DNA of 64,000 nt from positions 558,001 to 622,000 of the forward strand of contig CAVUOZ010000005.1 of the NCBI GenBank assembly GCA_963743325.1. Direction: 5' to 3'. Every line of letters starts with the position of its first letter. Positions within the stretch are counted from its first letter, which is position 1. This DNA is from DATFVA01 sp963743325 (GTDB lineage Bacteria > Bacteroidota > Ignavibacteria > Ignavibacteriales > Ignavibacteriaceae). Below, piece after piece: positions 25,417 through 34,241 of this stretch. The position numbers were made by a program, and so were the translations under genes. The notes beneath the pieces were generated by a model that saw only the letters and a list, made by a program, of their open reading frames with translations, was not told the origin of the DNA and did no database searches.

Positions 25417-27591
25417 ATGGGCAAACTGGATCCTAAATATCAAAAAATGCTTGATGATCTTCTGGTTGTTTGCCATAAAAACCTGCCGGTAGTTGATGAG
25501 GCATTAATACAGAAAAGCTTTGAGTTTTCACTAGAAGCACATAAGCATGATCTGCGTGCTTCCGGTGAACCATATTTTACCCATCCATACCAGGTGGCAA
25601 TGATTGTAGCCGAAGAACTCCCCCTTGATGATATAACAATTGCTAGTACGCTGCTCCACGATGTAGTGGAGGACACTGAATTAAACCTTGAACTTTTATC
25701 GAAGGAATTCGGAAAAGAAGTTGCAGAAATAGTTGATGGAGTCACAAAAATCAGCGGAATTTTCAAAGGACAGGAAATCACCGTTGCAGAAAACTATAGA
25801 AAACTTCTTCTATCTATGGTGAAAGATGTCAGGGTCATACTGGTTAAATTTGCCGATAGATTACATAATATGAGAACCCTTGAGTATGTTAATCCGGATA
25901 AACAAAGAAGGATTGCCCAGGAGACTCTTGAGATATATGCTCCGTTTGCCCACCGGTTTGGTTTAGGGAGAGTCAAATGGGAGCTTGAAGATTTATCCTT
26001 TAAATATCTGAACAGGGAAGCATATGAAGAGCTCGTTGATAAAGTTAAAAATAAGAGAAAAGAAAGGGAGAGCTATATAAAGAAATTTACAGAACCAATC
26101 CTGGAAAAACTTAATGAATATAAATTTAAGTATGAAGTAAACGGCAGGCCCAAACATCTCTATTCGATATACAGGAAAATGGTTCGGAGGAATAAGCCTT
26201 TTGAGGAAATTTATGATCTGTTTGCGATCAGAATTATACTCGATACAGAAAATGCCAATGAATGTTACACAACTCTGGGAATAGTAAATCAAATATTTCT
26301 GCCTGTGCCCGATAGATTTAAGGACTATATTTCCATTCCCAAAACAAATAATTACCAGTCGATTCACACAACCGTTGTCGGTCCCGAGGGAAGGTTAGTA
26401 GAAGTACAAATCAGAACTTCCAAAATGCACGAGGTTGCCGAAAGAGGCGTGGCAGCACACTGGCGTTATAAAGAGAACAAAACGGCCAGTGATAAGGATA
26501 TGGAAAACTGGGTAAATTGGATTAGGGATATTTTTGAAAATGCCTCAAGAGATGAAGCACGGAAAGATTTACTTGAAAGTTTTAAGCTAAACCTTTACCA
26601 GGACGAGATTTACATCTTCACACCAAAAGGAGATTTGAGGAGACTCCCGATATCTTCTACTCCGGTAGATTTTGCTTTTGAAATACATTCAAAAGTAGGG
26701 TATCATTGTATAGGAGCAAAGGTTAACGGCCGAATAGTACCTCTTGATACGATCCTCCACAGCGGGGATCAGGTTGAGATTATTACATCCAAAAATCAGC
26801 ATCCAAACAAGAACTGGATAAAGTTTGTAATAACTCACAAGGCGAAATCCGCTGTACGCAAATGGATTAACAAGGAAGAAGATGATATTGTAAAAGGCGG
26901 CAAAGAAATCTGGGATAAAAAAATTAAAAAAATGAAATTATCCTTTACTCCTGATGATCTTTCAAAACTCACAACCGATTTAAAGTTTGAAAATACAAGA
27001 ACTTTTTTCAAATCAATAGCCCAGGGAAAAGTCAACCTCGATGAAGTTCTGACAGCTACCAAATCCAGGGAAGAGAAAAGAGAGACTGCTCCCGCACTTG
27101 AATTCGAAGAATTCGCCAATACTGCAAGACATGACATCGGAGGTGTTCTGGTTGAAGGGAAGAAAACCAGAATTTTGTACTCATATGCAAAATGCTGCAA
27201 TCCAATACCGGGTGATCCCGTTATAGGCTATATTACGATAGGCGAAGGAATAAAGATACACCGGAAAACCTGTCCTAATCTTATTCGTATTTCCGAAACT
27301 GATCCCAGTAAATTAATTCCGGTTCAGTGGCCCGAAGGTGAAGGTAATTTATTTGTGGCAGGACTTACAGTTATGGGAGAAGATTCTCCGGGATTATTAA
27401 ATGAAATTTCTCATGCAATTGTGGCATATCAGAATACTAATATAAAATCGATAAACATCAACACGAGTGATTCAACTTTTGAGGGAAGTGTCACTTTATA
27501 TGTACATAACCTGGATCATCTCTCCAGAATAATTGAACGATTGAAGAAACTGAAGGGAATTTATTCAGTTGAAAGGTTTGAAGGAGCCTGA
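25417..27591 (+). CDS. rsh: bifunctional (p)ppGpp synthetase/hydrolase (Rel/SpoT)
   Basis: 724 residues from ATG 25417; the upstream in-frame ATG at 25375 adds 14 residues not seen in the family. In order: an HD hydrolase domain with 'TLLHDVVEDT' (about 78-87) and 'RLHNMRTL'; a RelA/SpoT synthetase domain with 'KTNNYQSIHTTV' (about 309-320); a TGS domain ('IYIFTPKGDLRRLP', about 400); a zinc-finger/RIS region with 'YAKCCNPIPGD'; and a C-terminal ACT domain. The hydrolase residues are intact, so it can both make and degrade the alarmone. Its stop overlaps the ruvX start (TGATG). Confidence 0.93.
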   Translation: MGKLDPKYQKMLDDLLVVCHKNLPVVDEALIQKSFEFSLEAHKHDLRASGEPYFTHPYQVAMIVAEELPLDDITIASTLLHDVVEDTELNLELLSKEFGKEVAEIVDGVTKISGIFKGQEITVAENYRKLLLSMVKDVRVILVKFADRLHNMRTLEYVNPDKQRRIAQETLEIYAPFAHRFGLGRVKWELEDLSFKYLNREAYEELVDKVKNKRKERESYIKKFTEPILEKLNEYKFKYEVNGRPKHLYSIYRKMVRRNKPFEEIYDLFAIRIILDTENANECYTTLGIVNQIFLPVPDRFKDYISIPKTNNYQSIHTTVVGPEGRLVEVQIRTSKMHEVAERGVAAHWRYKENKTASDKDMENWVNWIRDIFENASRDEARKDLLESFKLNLYQDEIYIFTPKGDLRRLPISSTPVDFAFEIHSKVGYHCIGAKVNGRIVPLDTILHSGDQVEIITSKNQHPNKNWIKFVITHKAKSAVRKWINKEEDDIVKGGKEIWDKKIKKMKLSFTPDDLSKLTTDLKFENTRTFFKSIAQGKVNLDEVLTATKSREEKRETAPALEFEEFANTARHDIGGVLVEGKKTRILYSYAKCCNPIPGDPVIGYITIGEGIKIHRKTCPNLIRISETDPSKLIPVQWPEGEGNLFVAGLTVMGEDSPGLLNEISHAIVAYQNTNIKSININTSDSTFEGSVTLYVHNLDHLSRIIERLKKLKGIYSVERFEGA

Positions 27592-28028
27592 TGGCTGAAA
27601 ATCTTTTCGATGAACCGGCCAGGATTTTAGGGATAGATTTTGGATATAAGAGAATCGGACTTGCCCTGAGTGATCCGCTGCTGATATTCGCCTACGCGTA
27701 TAAAACTTTGAATAATGATAAAAATTTCTGGGACGAGTTCGGGAAAATTATTAAGGAAAAAAATATTAATAAAATTATTCTGGGGTATCCTTCAGACGAC
27801 AACGGAGCTAAATCTGAAGTCGCCCGAAGGGTAGAAAAATTCTCAAAAGAGCTCGCCAAAAAATTCAACAAAGAAATTATATTGTGGGATGAAAGATATA
27901 CATCTGTAATAGCGCAGGAAAAAATACTTGAATCTGTAACAAAAAAATCGAAAAGGCGAAACAAAGGTCTGCTTGATCAGAATTCAGCCGCCATTATCCT
28001 GCAGGAGTACCTTAATACTTTAAATTGA
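27591..28028 (+). CDS. ruvX: RuvX/YqgF, putative Holliday-junction resolvase or rRNA-processing nuclease
   Basis: 145 residues with the RNase H-like YqgF fold. The first acidic residue is in 'ILGIDFGYKRIGLALSDP' (about 12-29), the central Glu/Asp region is 'IILGYPSDDNGAKSE', and the last conserved motif is 'LWDERYTSVIAQ' (about 96-107). In other bacteria the protein processes the 5' end of 16S rRNA. It is one base overlapped with rsh, giving a two-gene operon. It ends with TGA, which shows TGA is a stop in this genome. Confidence 0.9.
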   Translation: MAENLFDEPARILGIDFGYKRIGLALSDPLLIFAYAYKTLNNDKNFWDEFGKIIKEKNINKIILGYPSDDNGAKSEVARRVEKFSKELAKKFNKEIILWDERYTSVIAQEKILESVTKKSKRRNKGLLDQNSAAIILQEYLNTLN

Positions 28029-28087
28029 CATTTATTTGCTGATAAGCTATTTTCGAACATCATAAATTCATTAATGGGAGCACGTTT

Positions 28088-28366
28088 ATGTCACTTGATG
28101 CACTCGGAATGATCGAAACCAAGGGATTAGTCGGAGCCATTGAAGCAGCAGATGCAATGGTAAAGGCCGCCAAAGTTGAATTACTGGGAAAAGAAACTAT
28201 AGGAGGCGGGTATGTAACCGTAATGGTAAGGGGCGATGTCGGTGCTGTAAAAGCAGCTACTGATGCGGGTGCTGCAGCTGCCCAGAGAGTAGGTGAATTA
28301 ATATCAGTCCATGTAATTCCTCGTCCTCATATTGAAGTAGAAGCAATACTGCCAAAAAGAAAGTAA
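28088..28366 (+). CDS. BMC shell protein, hexameric (PduA/EutM/CcmK type)
   Basis: 92 residues forming a single BMC domain, the tile of bacterial microcompartment shells. Typical landmarks are 'ALGMIETKGLVGAIEAADAM' (5-24), the pore loop 'KETIGGGYVTVMVRGDV' with the usual glycine-lined pore, and 'GAAAAQRVGELISVHVIPRP'. A GGGAG site precedes ATG 28088. The next gene, four bases after the stop, is a second shell protein. No encapsulated enzymes, pentamer (BMV) or trimer genes lie nearby, so this is an orphan shell pair. Confidence 0.93.
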   Translation: MSLDALGMIETKGLVGAIEAADAMVKAAKVELLGKETIGGGYVTVMVRGDVGAVKAATDAGAAAAQRVGELISVHVIPRPHIEVEAILPKRK

Positions 28367-28369
28367 AAT

Positions 28370-29113
28370 ATGCCTAAAGCACTGGGTTTGGTAGAAACCC
28401 GTGGACTCGTCGCTGCAATTGAAGCAGCGGACGCCATGGTCAAGACTTCAAATGTTACACTCATAGGTAAAGAGGTAACCAGACCTGCCCTTGTCACAAT
28501 TAAAATTGTTGGAGATGTTGCTGCAGTAAAAGCCTCTGTGGATGCAGGAGCAGCGGCAGCCAGGAGAGTGGGGGAACTTGTTTCTACTCTTGTTATTCCG
28601 CAGCCTGATTCAGAGATGATTGTTATTCTTCCGGAGATAGCAGATGATTACGATATCAAAAAAACAAAAGCATCCGGGGCAGTTGAAAAACCGGAACTCA
28701 GGGACGTTACGAACGCTGAAGCACAGAATTATGAAATAAAAGTCCCGGTTGAGAAAAAAGAGCAGAAAAAAACCGGTGTGAAAGAAACGCCTGAATTAAA
28801 ACCATCAGGCAAGACTAAAGTAACCGAAATAAAAAAGTCAGCTGGAAATGAAAATCTCATAAGTGAAACAACGGATCATCTCGAAAAATTAAGAAGAGAA
28901 GCTCTGGGAATTAAGCCGGATAGGGAGGAACCGAAAAAGGAAAAGAAATCCGGGAAACCTCCAGATGCTTTATCTCTTGAAGAGCTGGAAAAAATTAATG
29001 TTCACGAACTGAGAAAACAAGCACGATCAACTGATGGATTTCCGATTCAGGGTAGAGAAATCTCCAGAGCAAACAGAAATGAACTATTAGATTATTTTAA
29101 AAAATTATTCTGA
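28370..29113 (+). CDS. BMC shell protein with a Rho-N/SAP-like tail
   Basis: 247 residues. Residues 1-90 are a BMC domain close to its neighbour ('ALGLVETRGLVAAIEAADAM'), but the pore loop reads 'KEVTRPALVTI' instead of the glycine-rich form. Residues 95-195 are a Lys/Glu-rich, probably disordered linker. Residues 200-247 ('LSLEELEKINVHELRKQA', then 'PIQGREISRANRNELLDYF') resemble the Rho-N/SAP-like helical tail found on some BMC proteins. That tail may bind nucleic acid or cargo. A terminator at 29138 ends the pair. Confidence 0.88.
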   Translation: MPKALGLVETRGLVAAIEAADAMVKTSNVTLIGKEVTRPALVTIKIVGDVAAVKASVDAGAAAARRVGELVSTLVIPQPDSEMIVILPEIADDYDIKKTKASGAVEKPELRDVTNAEAQNYEIKVPVEKKEQKKTGVKETPELKPSGKTKVTEIKKSAGNENLISETTDHLEKLRREALGIKPDREEPKKEKKSGKPPDALSLEELEKINVHELRKQARSTDGFPIQGREISRANRNELLDYFKKLF

Positions 29114-29137
29114 ATCAATAGTACTATCGTGTTTAAA

Positions 29138-29166
29138 AAACTCCGCATTATCGTGGAGTTTTTTTA
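29138..29166 (+). terminator. Rho-independent terminator after the BMC pair
   Basis: AAACTCCGC (29138-29146) pairs with GTGGAGTTT (29153-29161) with one G-U pair around a six-base loop, followed by a T-tract to 29166. It lies 25 bases after the second shell gene and 15 bases before the YbbR gene. It separates the shell transcript from the genes that follow. Confidence 0.85.
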
Positions 29167-29180
29167 TTTATATTTAAGAA

Positions 29181-30092
29181 ATGAAAAAAAATCTGCATAT
29201 AATAGTCTTATCTGTAATTTTCTCAATTATTCTATGGATATCAATTTCGTTATCAAATGATTATTATGCTACAGTTAATGTTCCCGTTAAACTGGTAAAT
29301 TTTCCGGCAGGATATTCCACTGCCACGGATATTCCCGATGAGATATCAGTTAAGCTTAAAGGGAGAGGCTGGAAACTTCTCGGGGTTAATCTCAGCGCTA
29401 AATCTGATTATACGATCTCTGTTGAAGACAGCGGCAGAATTAATGTGAATCTATACAATTTTCTCGGAGAAAACCAATGGCTTTCTTCCGACATAGAAGT
29501 CATCGATATGACTCCTGACACTCTCTCATTTTATGTAGAAAAAGATTATATGAAAAAAGTATCCATCGTACCTGATTTGAACTTAAAGTATAAACCAGGT
29601 TATGGACTGGCATCACCAATTCAGATTATACCTGACTCAACTACATTATACGGACCAAAGAGTATTGTTAATAATCTCGGTTTTGTGTTCACTCAGAGGA
29701 AAACTTTTAAAAATCTTGATCATGGTGCAACAGGGCTGGTTGCACTGGAAGATTTACCAGGCGTGGTATATAAAGACAGAGAAATACAGGTAAATCTTGA
29801 CGTTCAGAAAATAGTAGATAAAAATTTTGATGAAGTTCTCGTTAGTATAATCGATTTGCCGATTGACAGGGATGTTGTTCTGCTTCCGAATAAAATATCT
29901 GTCGGAGTTAAAGCCGGAATCGAACTATTAGGGAAAATGAACAAGAATAAAATTAAGGCATTTGTGAACTACCGTGACATTGTTCTCGATACACTTGGAA
30001 GCGTAGTTCCTAAAGTTGAACTGCCGCAGAACACTGTTCTTGAATATATCAAACCTGAAAGACTAAGATACATTATAAAAAGATTTAACTAA
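29181..30092 (+). CDS. YbbR-like domain protein
   Basis: 303 residues. A membrane anchor at 5-24 ('HIIVLSVIFSIILWISISLS') is followed by beta-rich YbbR-type repeats ('VPVKLVNFPAGYS', 'DEISVKLKGRG', 'VSIVPDLNLKYKPGYG'). In Firmicutes the YbbR protein CdaR regulates the c-di-AMP cyclase CdaA, but no cyclase gene lies in this window. It is the first gene after the BMC terminator, and tmk follows nine bases downstream. Confidence 0.75.
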   Translation: MKKNLHIIVLSVIFSIILWISISLSNDYYATVNVPVKLVNFPAGYSTATDIPDEISVKLKGRGWKLLGVNLSAKSDYTISVEDSGRINVNLYNFLGENQWLSSDIEVIDMTPDTLSFYVEKDYMKKVSIVPDLNLKYKPGYGLASPIQIIPDSTTLYGPKSIVNNLGFVFTQRKTFKNLDHGATGLVALEDLPGVVYKDREIQVNLDVQKIVDKNFDEVLVSIIDLPIDRDVVLLPNKISVGVKAGIELLGKMNKNKIKAFVNYRDIVLDTLGSVVPKVELPQNTVLEYIKPERLRYIIKRFN

Positions 30093-30101
30093 AAAGAGAG
30101 A

Positions 30102-30737
30102 ATGTTCTTTATGTTTATCACTTTTGAAGGAATAGATTTTTGCGGGAAATCAACACAGGTTGAATTGCTAAAAAAATCTTTTCAGAATCAAAATAAAAAA
30201 GTTGAAATAATCAGGGAACCTGGCGGTACAGAAATATCGGAAATGGTCAGGTCAATCCTGTTGGATAAAAAACATTATCATATGGTTATGGAAACCGAAA
30301 TTTTTCTGTTCTCAGCTGCCCGTGCTCAGCTTGTGAGGGAAAAAATTAGACCTTATCTTAATCAGGGAATCTATGTAATTTCGGACAGATTCCACGATTC
30401 CACAACGGCATACCAGGGTTTCGGCCGCGGGATAAATATAGAATCAGTTGAGCACATAAATAATCTGGCTATCGGTGAAACCATTCCTGATATCACTTTT
30501 TTTATCGATATTACAGTTGAAGAAGCCGAAATACGAAAAAAACTGAAGCGGAATTTTGATCCTGACAGGATTGAAGTATCAGACACTGCATTTTATGAGA
30601 GAGTTCGTGCCGGTTATTTATTTATAGCTGATCAAAACAGCAGAGTGAAAATTATAAATGGAATGAAATCAGTCGAAGAAATTCATAATGATATTCTTGA
30701 AGAAATAAAGACTTTAGAAAAGAAGGAGATCAGGTAA
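30102..30737 (+). CDS. tmk: thymidylate kinase
   Basis: 211 residues. It phosphorylates dTMP to dTDP. The P-loop is 'FEGIDFCGKSTQVELL' (about 7-22), the dTMP-binding 'REPGGTEISEMVR' is at about 39-51, and the 'SDRFHDSTTAYQGFGRG' region contains the conserved DR and the Tyr/Gln contacts. ATG 30102 follows a GAGAGA stretch; an ATG at 30111 is also possible. The next gene begins one base after its stop. Confidence 0.93.
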   Translation: MFFMFITFEGIDFCGKSTQVELLKKSFQNQNKKVEIIREPGGTEISEMVRSILLDKKHYHMVMETEIFLFSAARAQLVREKIRPYLNQGIYVISDRFHDSTTAYQGFGRGINIESVEHINNLAIGETIPDITFFIDITVEEAEIRKKLKRNFDPDRIEVSDTAFYERVRAGYLFIADQNSRVKIINGMKSVEEIHNDILEEIKTLEKKEIR

Positions 30738-30738
30738 T

Positions 30739-32391
30739 ATGAAATTGAAGAATTGGAAATCATATATAACCGGGGCCCTGGTGATATTATTGTTTTCTGG
30801 CTTCTTCCCTGGCGAGGATGATGTTTATTTCCAGATTTCTAAAAACATAGACTTGTTTGGGAAAGTGTACAAAGAAATTTCCCTCAACTATGTAGACAAC
30901 ATTGATCCTGAAGAGTTTATGCGTGCTGGTATCGAAGGAATGCTTAATACGCTGGATCCTTATACAATTTTTATCGATGGAGATAAAAAGGATGAAATCG
31001 ATTTGATTACTAACGGTAAATACGGCGGAGTTGGAATTTCAATCGGTGTAAGGGGAAGTTCTGTTACAGTGGTTGAAGTTCTGGATGGTTATTCGGCACA
31101 GAGACAGGGCATCAGGATCGGAGATGAAATTATTGCAGCAGACAGTGTAAGAATAACTCCTGAAAATATTGATGATGTATCCCAGCTTGTAAAAGGCGAG
31201 CCCGGAACAGCAGTGAACCTGACCATATTAAGAAATGAAGAAAGAGATACTATTAATTTTAATTTAATCAGAGAAGAAGTAATAGTTAAGAATCTTACTT
31301 ACTACGGTTTTATACCTGAGAACAGTAATAATGTATATCTGAAACTTTCAAGCTTCAGTCGTTCTGCAGCTTCAGAAATTCTTGATGCTCTGAAGGAACT
31401 GAAAGCTAAAAAAGAAATAAAGTCGATCGTTCTCGATCTCCGCGGAAATCCCGGTGGATTACTGGATGTTGCAGCAGATATTTGTGATAAGTTTTTACCC
31501 AAAGGTGATCTGATAGTGACTACAAAAGGAAGAAATGATACGAATGTAAATCATTATTACGCCGAACAGGAACCCTTTGTAGGGAATGCAAAGCTTGTGG
31601 TGCTTATAAATCAGGGTTCGGCTTCAGCTTCCGAGATAGTTGCAGGTGCAATGCAGGATCACGACCGGGGAGTAATAATAGGAACCAAATCTTACGGAAA
31701 AGGACTTGTGCAGACAATTACCCCGTTGAACTATAATGCTTCTCTTAAAATAACAACGGCGAAGTACTATACTCCCAGCGGGAGATGCATCCAGAAAATT
31801 AATTATGCGGAAAACAATAAAGTTATAACCGGTGCCGACTCAATTCTAAACAGTAAGTATTTAACTGATAATAAAAGACCCGTTTACGGTGCAGGCGGCA
31901 TTACTCCTGATTCCACTGTTGAGTACAAAATTGAGGGAGACGTGACACAAAATCTTCTTGCCCAGGGAATGTTCTTTAAATTTGCTGATCACTACTTCTA
32001 TAATCATCCGGATGAATCATTTTCATCAATCAAAGAGGACAAATTATTTTCAGGTTTTGAAAATTATTTAAAAGAAGAAAAGTTTGAGTATAGTTCAGAT
32101 GCTGAAAAAGCAGTGACTAAATTGATCACCGATGCCGAGAATAAAAAACTCGATTCCGCAATCCGTTCTGAATTACAAAAGCTTAAAGAACAGTTTAACC
32201 AGGTTGATGGAAGCGAATTTAAAATTTATAAAGCTGAAATAATCAGAGAATTGAAAGCTGAACTGGCAGCAAGATATCTTGGTTCTGAAGGAAGAGTTGA
32301 AGAAGCGCTTGATAATGATCCTCAATTTCAAACATCCATCTCGATTCTGTCAAATGAAAAAAATTATAACAGGCTGTTGAATTATCACTAA
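30739..32391 (+). CDS. S41-family C-terminal processing peptidase
   Basis: 550 residues. A membrane/signal segment is at 8-24. A PDZ domain ('GVGISIGVRGSSVTVVEV', 'GIRIGDEIIAADSV') spans about 95-185. The S41 catalytic core has the Ser in 'NQGSASASEIVAGAMQD' and the Lys in 'GTKSYGKGLVQ', about 25 residues apart as in CtpA proteases. The last 130 residues are a helical extension with many Lys and Glu. The enzyme likely trims periplasmic proteins at their C-termini. It is preceded by GGAGA and lies directly after tmk. Confidence 0.9.
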   Translation: MKLKNWKSYITGALVILLFSGFFPGEDDVYFQISKNIDLFGKVYKEISLNYVDNIDPEEFMRAGIEGMLNTLDPYTIFIDGDKKDEIDLITNGKYGGVGISIGVRGSSVTVVEVLDGYSAQRQGIRIGDEIIAADSVRITPENIDDVSQLVKGEPGTAVNLTILRNEERDTINFNLIREEVIVKNLTYYGFIPENSNNVYLKLSSFSRSAASEILDALKELKAKKEIKSIVLDLRGNPGGLLDVAADICDKFLPKGDLIVTTKGRNDTNVNHYYAEQEPFVGNAKLVVLINQGSASASEIVAGAMQDHDRGVIIGTKSYGKGLVQTITPLNYNASLKITTAKYYTPSGRCIQKINYAENNKVITGADSILNSKYLTDNKRPVYGAGGITPDSTVEYKIEGDVTQNLLAQGMFFKFADHYFYNHPDESFSSIKEDKLFSGFENYLKEEKFEYSSDAEKAVTKLITDAENKKLDSAIRSELQKLKEQFNQVDGSEFKIYKAEIIRELKAELAARYLGSEGRVEEALDNDPQFQTSISILSNEKNYNRLLNYH

Positions 32392-32422
32392 AAAAAATTA
32401 TATTTTAATAATGGTAATGAAA

Positions 32423-32442
32423 GGGAGTAGTTTTACACTCCC
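32423..32442 (+). terminator. weak stem-loop after the S41 peptidase
   Basis: GGGAGT (32423-32428) pairs with ACTCCC (32437-32442) around an eight-base loop, followed by GTTTATCC. The T-tract is poor. It could end the tmk-peptidase transcript. Confidence 0.35.
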
Positions 32443-32464
32443 GTTTATCCGGAACTGTTAACCT

Positions 32465-32773
32465 ATGGAATTCTCAGGCAGGAAAATGAAATCCTTTATA
32501 TTTATACAAAGGAGGAATCCGGTATTTGAAAAATGCCCTTCGTGCTCCTCTTCCGGCTCGGTATTCAGATCACACTCCCGTAACTGGCGGGAGAAACTGG
32601 TAAAGAGAGTTACTTTTCTGAAAATGTACAGATGTAAACAATGCGGCTGGAGAGGTTACCGTTCAACCGCAGCTTTCACGGTTAAATCATTACAAACTCT
32701 CCTGCTTTACACAGGAATCGCAATTATAATCGCTTTAATAGTAAGGATAATTTTGAGCAGAGTAACTTCCTGA
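32465..32773 (+). CDS. zinc-ribbon membrane protein, unknown function
   Basis: 102 residues. Two CxxC knuckles ('KCPSC' near 26-30 and 'RCKQCGW' near 58-64) are separated by a basic stretch, which suggests a zinc ribbon. A hydrophobic helix follows ('LLLYTGIAIIIALIVRIIL', about 79-97), so the ribbon would face the cytoplasm next to the membrane. ATG 32465 is used; ATG 32486 is possible. No family is recognised. It lies alone between the protease and glcD. Confidence 0.6.
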   Translation: MEFSGRKMKSFIFIQRRNPVFEKCPSCSSSGSVFRSHSRNWREKLVKRVTFLKMYRCKQCGWRGYRSTAAFTVKSLQTLLLYTGIAIIIALIVRIILSRVTS

Positions 32774-32813
32774 AAGCCGACCACTGTGAACTTTTATTAT
32801 AATTAAGTTATAA

Positions 32814-34241
32814 ATGAATTCTTCAGTAAAAGAAAAAGTCAGGAATATAGTTGGAAATAAAAATTATTCTGATTCTGCTGAAGACAAATTAACCTATTCC
32901 TATGATGCCACCCCTTTATTCAGCCACCCTCCCGAAGCGGTCGTCTTCCCGCAAGATGAAGAACAGATTTCACAGCTGATAAAACTTGCAAATCATGAGC
33001 GGTTTGCCGTTGTTCCAAGAGGATCCGGAACCGGATTGAGCGGTGGTGCAATTCCTGTTGAAAATTCTCTTCTTGTGGTAATGACTAAATGGAACAGGAT
33101 CCTGGAAATTGATTCCGCAAATCTCACTGCTCTGGTTGAACCCGGGGTAGTTACCGGCCTGCTCCAGAATGAAGTTGAGAAGATTGGATTATTTTATCCT
33201 CCCGATCCCGGAAGCTTAAATGTATGTACTATCGGCGGAAATGTGGCCAATAATGCCGGAGGTCTGAGAGGGTTAAAATATGGTGTAACGAAGAATTATG
33301 TGCTTGGCGTGGAAATGATTCTACCTGACGGCGAATTGTTGAAAACCGGCGGGAAAAACATGAAGGATGTTGCAGGTTATAACCTCAGAGATTTTATTGT
33401 CGGGAGTGAAGGTACGCTCGGAATAATTACTAAAGTACTGTTAAAACTTATTCCCAAACCTACTGTCTCAATTACTCTACTTGCATATTTTGATAAATTA
33501 AACGAGGCAGTCACTGCAGTAGCTGAAATTATTTCTGCGCATATCACTCCTTCGATGATGGAGTTCCTGGATAAAACAACTATTAGCTGCGTGGAAGAAT
33601 ATACTCATATCGGATTGCCTGTTAACAGCGAAGCAGTTTTATTAATTGAAGTCGACGGCAGAGGCAGTATAGTACAAGAGGATGCTGATACAATTCAGCA
33701 AATTCTTACAAAGAATAATTGCTCGTATGTGAAATCATCGAAAGATAAAGTGGAAGCCGATTCATTAAAAACAGCACGGAGAGCCGCTTTCAGTGCTCTC
33801 GCAAGGAAAAGACCAACTACCATTTTAGAAGATGCTACTGTGCCGAGAAGCGAACTTCCTGTAATGATTGAAAAAGTTAATCAGGCTGCACATAAATTTG
33901 ACGTCGTATTCGGTAATTTCGGGCATGCTGGCGATGGGAATATTCACCCGACCTGCCTGACAGATGAAAGAGATAAAAATGAAATAGCAAGAGCACACCG
34001 GGCATTTGAATTTATCTTTAACGAAGCAATAAAACTTGGCGGTACGATTACAGGTGAGCATGGCACAGGGCTGGCTAAAAAGCAGTTCCTCGAAAAAGCA
34101 GCAGGTCTTCCCGGGATTGAAATGATGAAAAAAATCAAAGCTTCAATTGATGAAAATAATATACTGAACCCAGGGAAAATTTTCTCATTAGCACCTAAGT
34201 GTGAAGTGCTTTATTCTCCGCCTAAAAAATCAGCAGAATAA
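32814..34241 (+). CDS. glcD: glycolate oxidase-type FAD-linked dehydrogenase, GlcD
   Basis: 475 residues of the FAD-binding type 4 family. The FAD-binding segment includes 'VPRGSGTGLSGGAIPVENS' (about 63-81) and 'GGNVANNAGGLRGLKYGVT'. The C-terminal cap carries 'GNFGHAGDGNIHPT' and 'GGTITGEHGTGLAKK', the ligand and FAD-contact motifs of GlcD and D-lactate dehydrogenases. The partner glcF overlaps its 3' end, supporting a two-subunit glycolate or D-2-hydroxyacid dehydrogenase that feeds electrons to the quinone pool. No GlcE is seen. Confidence 0.88.
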   Translation: MNSSVKEKVRNIVGNKNYSDSAEDKLTYSYDATPLFSHPPEAVVFPQDEEQISQLIKLANHERFAVVPRGSGTGLSGGAIPVENSLLVVMTKWNRILEIDSANLTALVEPGVVTGLLQNEVEKIGLFYPPDPGSLNVCTIGGNVANNAGGLRGLKYGVTKNYVLGVEMILPDGELLKTGGKNMKDVAGYNLRDFIVGSEGTLGIITKVLLKLIPKPTVSITLLAYFDKLNEAVTAVAEIISAHITPSMMEFLDKTTISCVEEYTHIGLPVNSEAVLLIEVDGRGSIVQEDADTIQQILTKNNCSYVKSSKDKVEADSLKTARRAAFSALARKRPTTILEDATVPRSELPVMIEKVNQAAHKFDVVFGNFGHAGDGNIHPTCLTDERDKNEIARAHRAFEFIFNEAIKLGGTITGEHGTGLAKKQFLEKAAGLPGIEMMKKIKASIDENNILNPGKIFSLAPKCEVLYSPPKKSAE

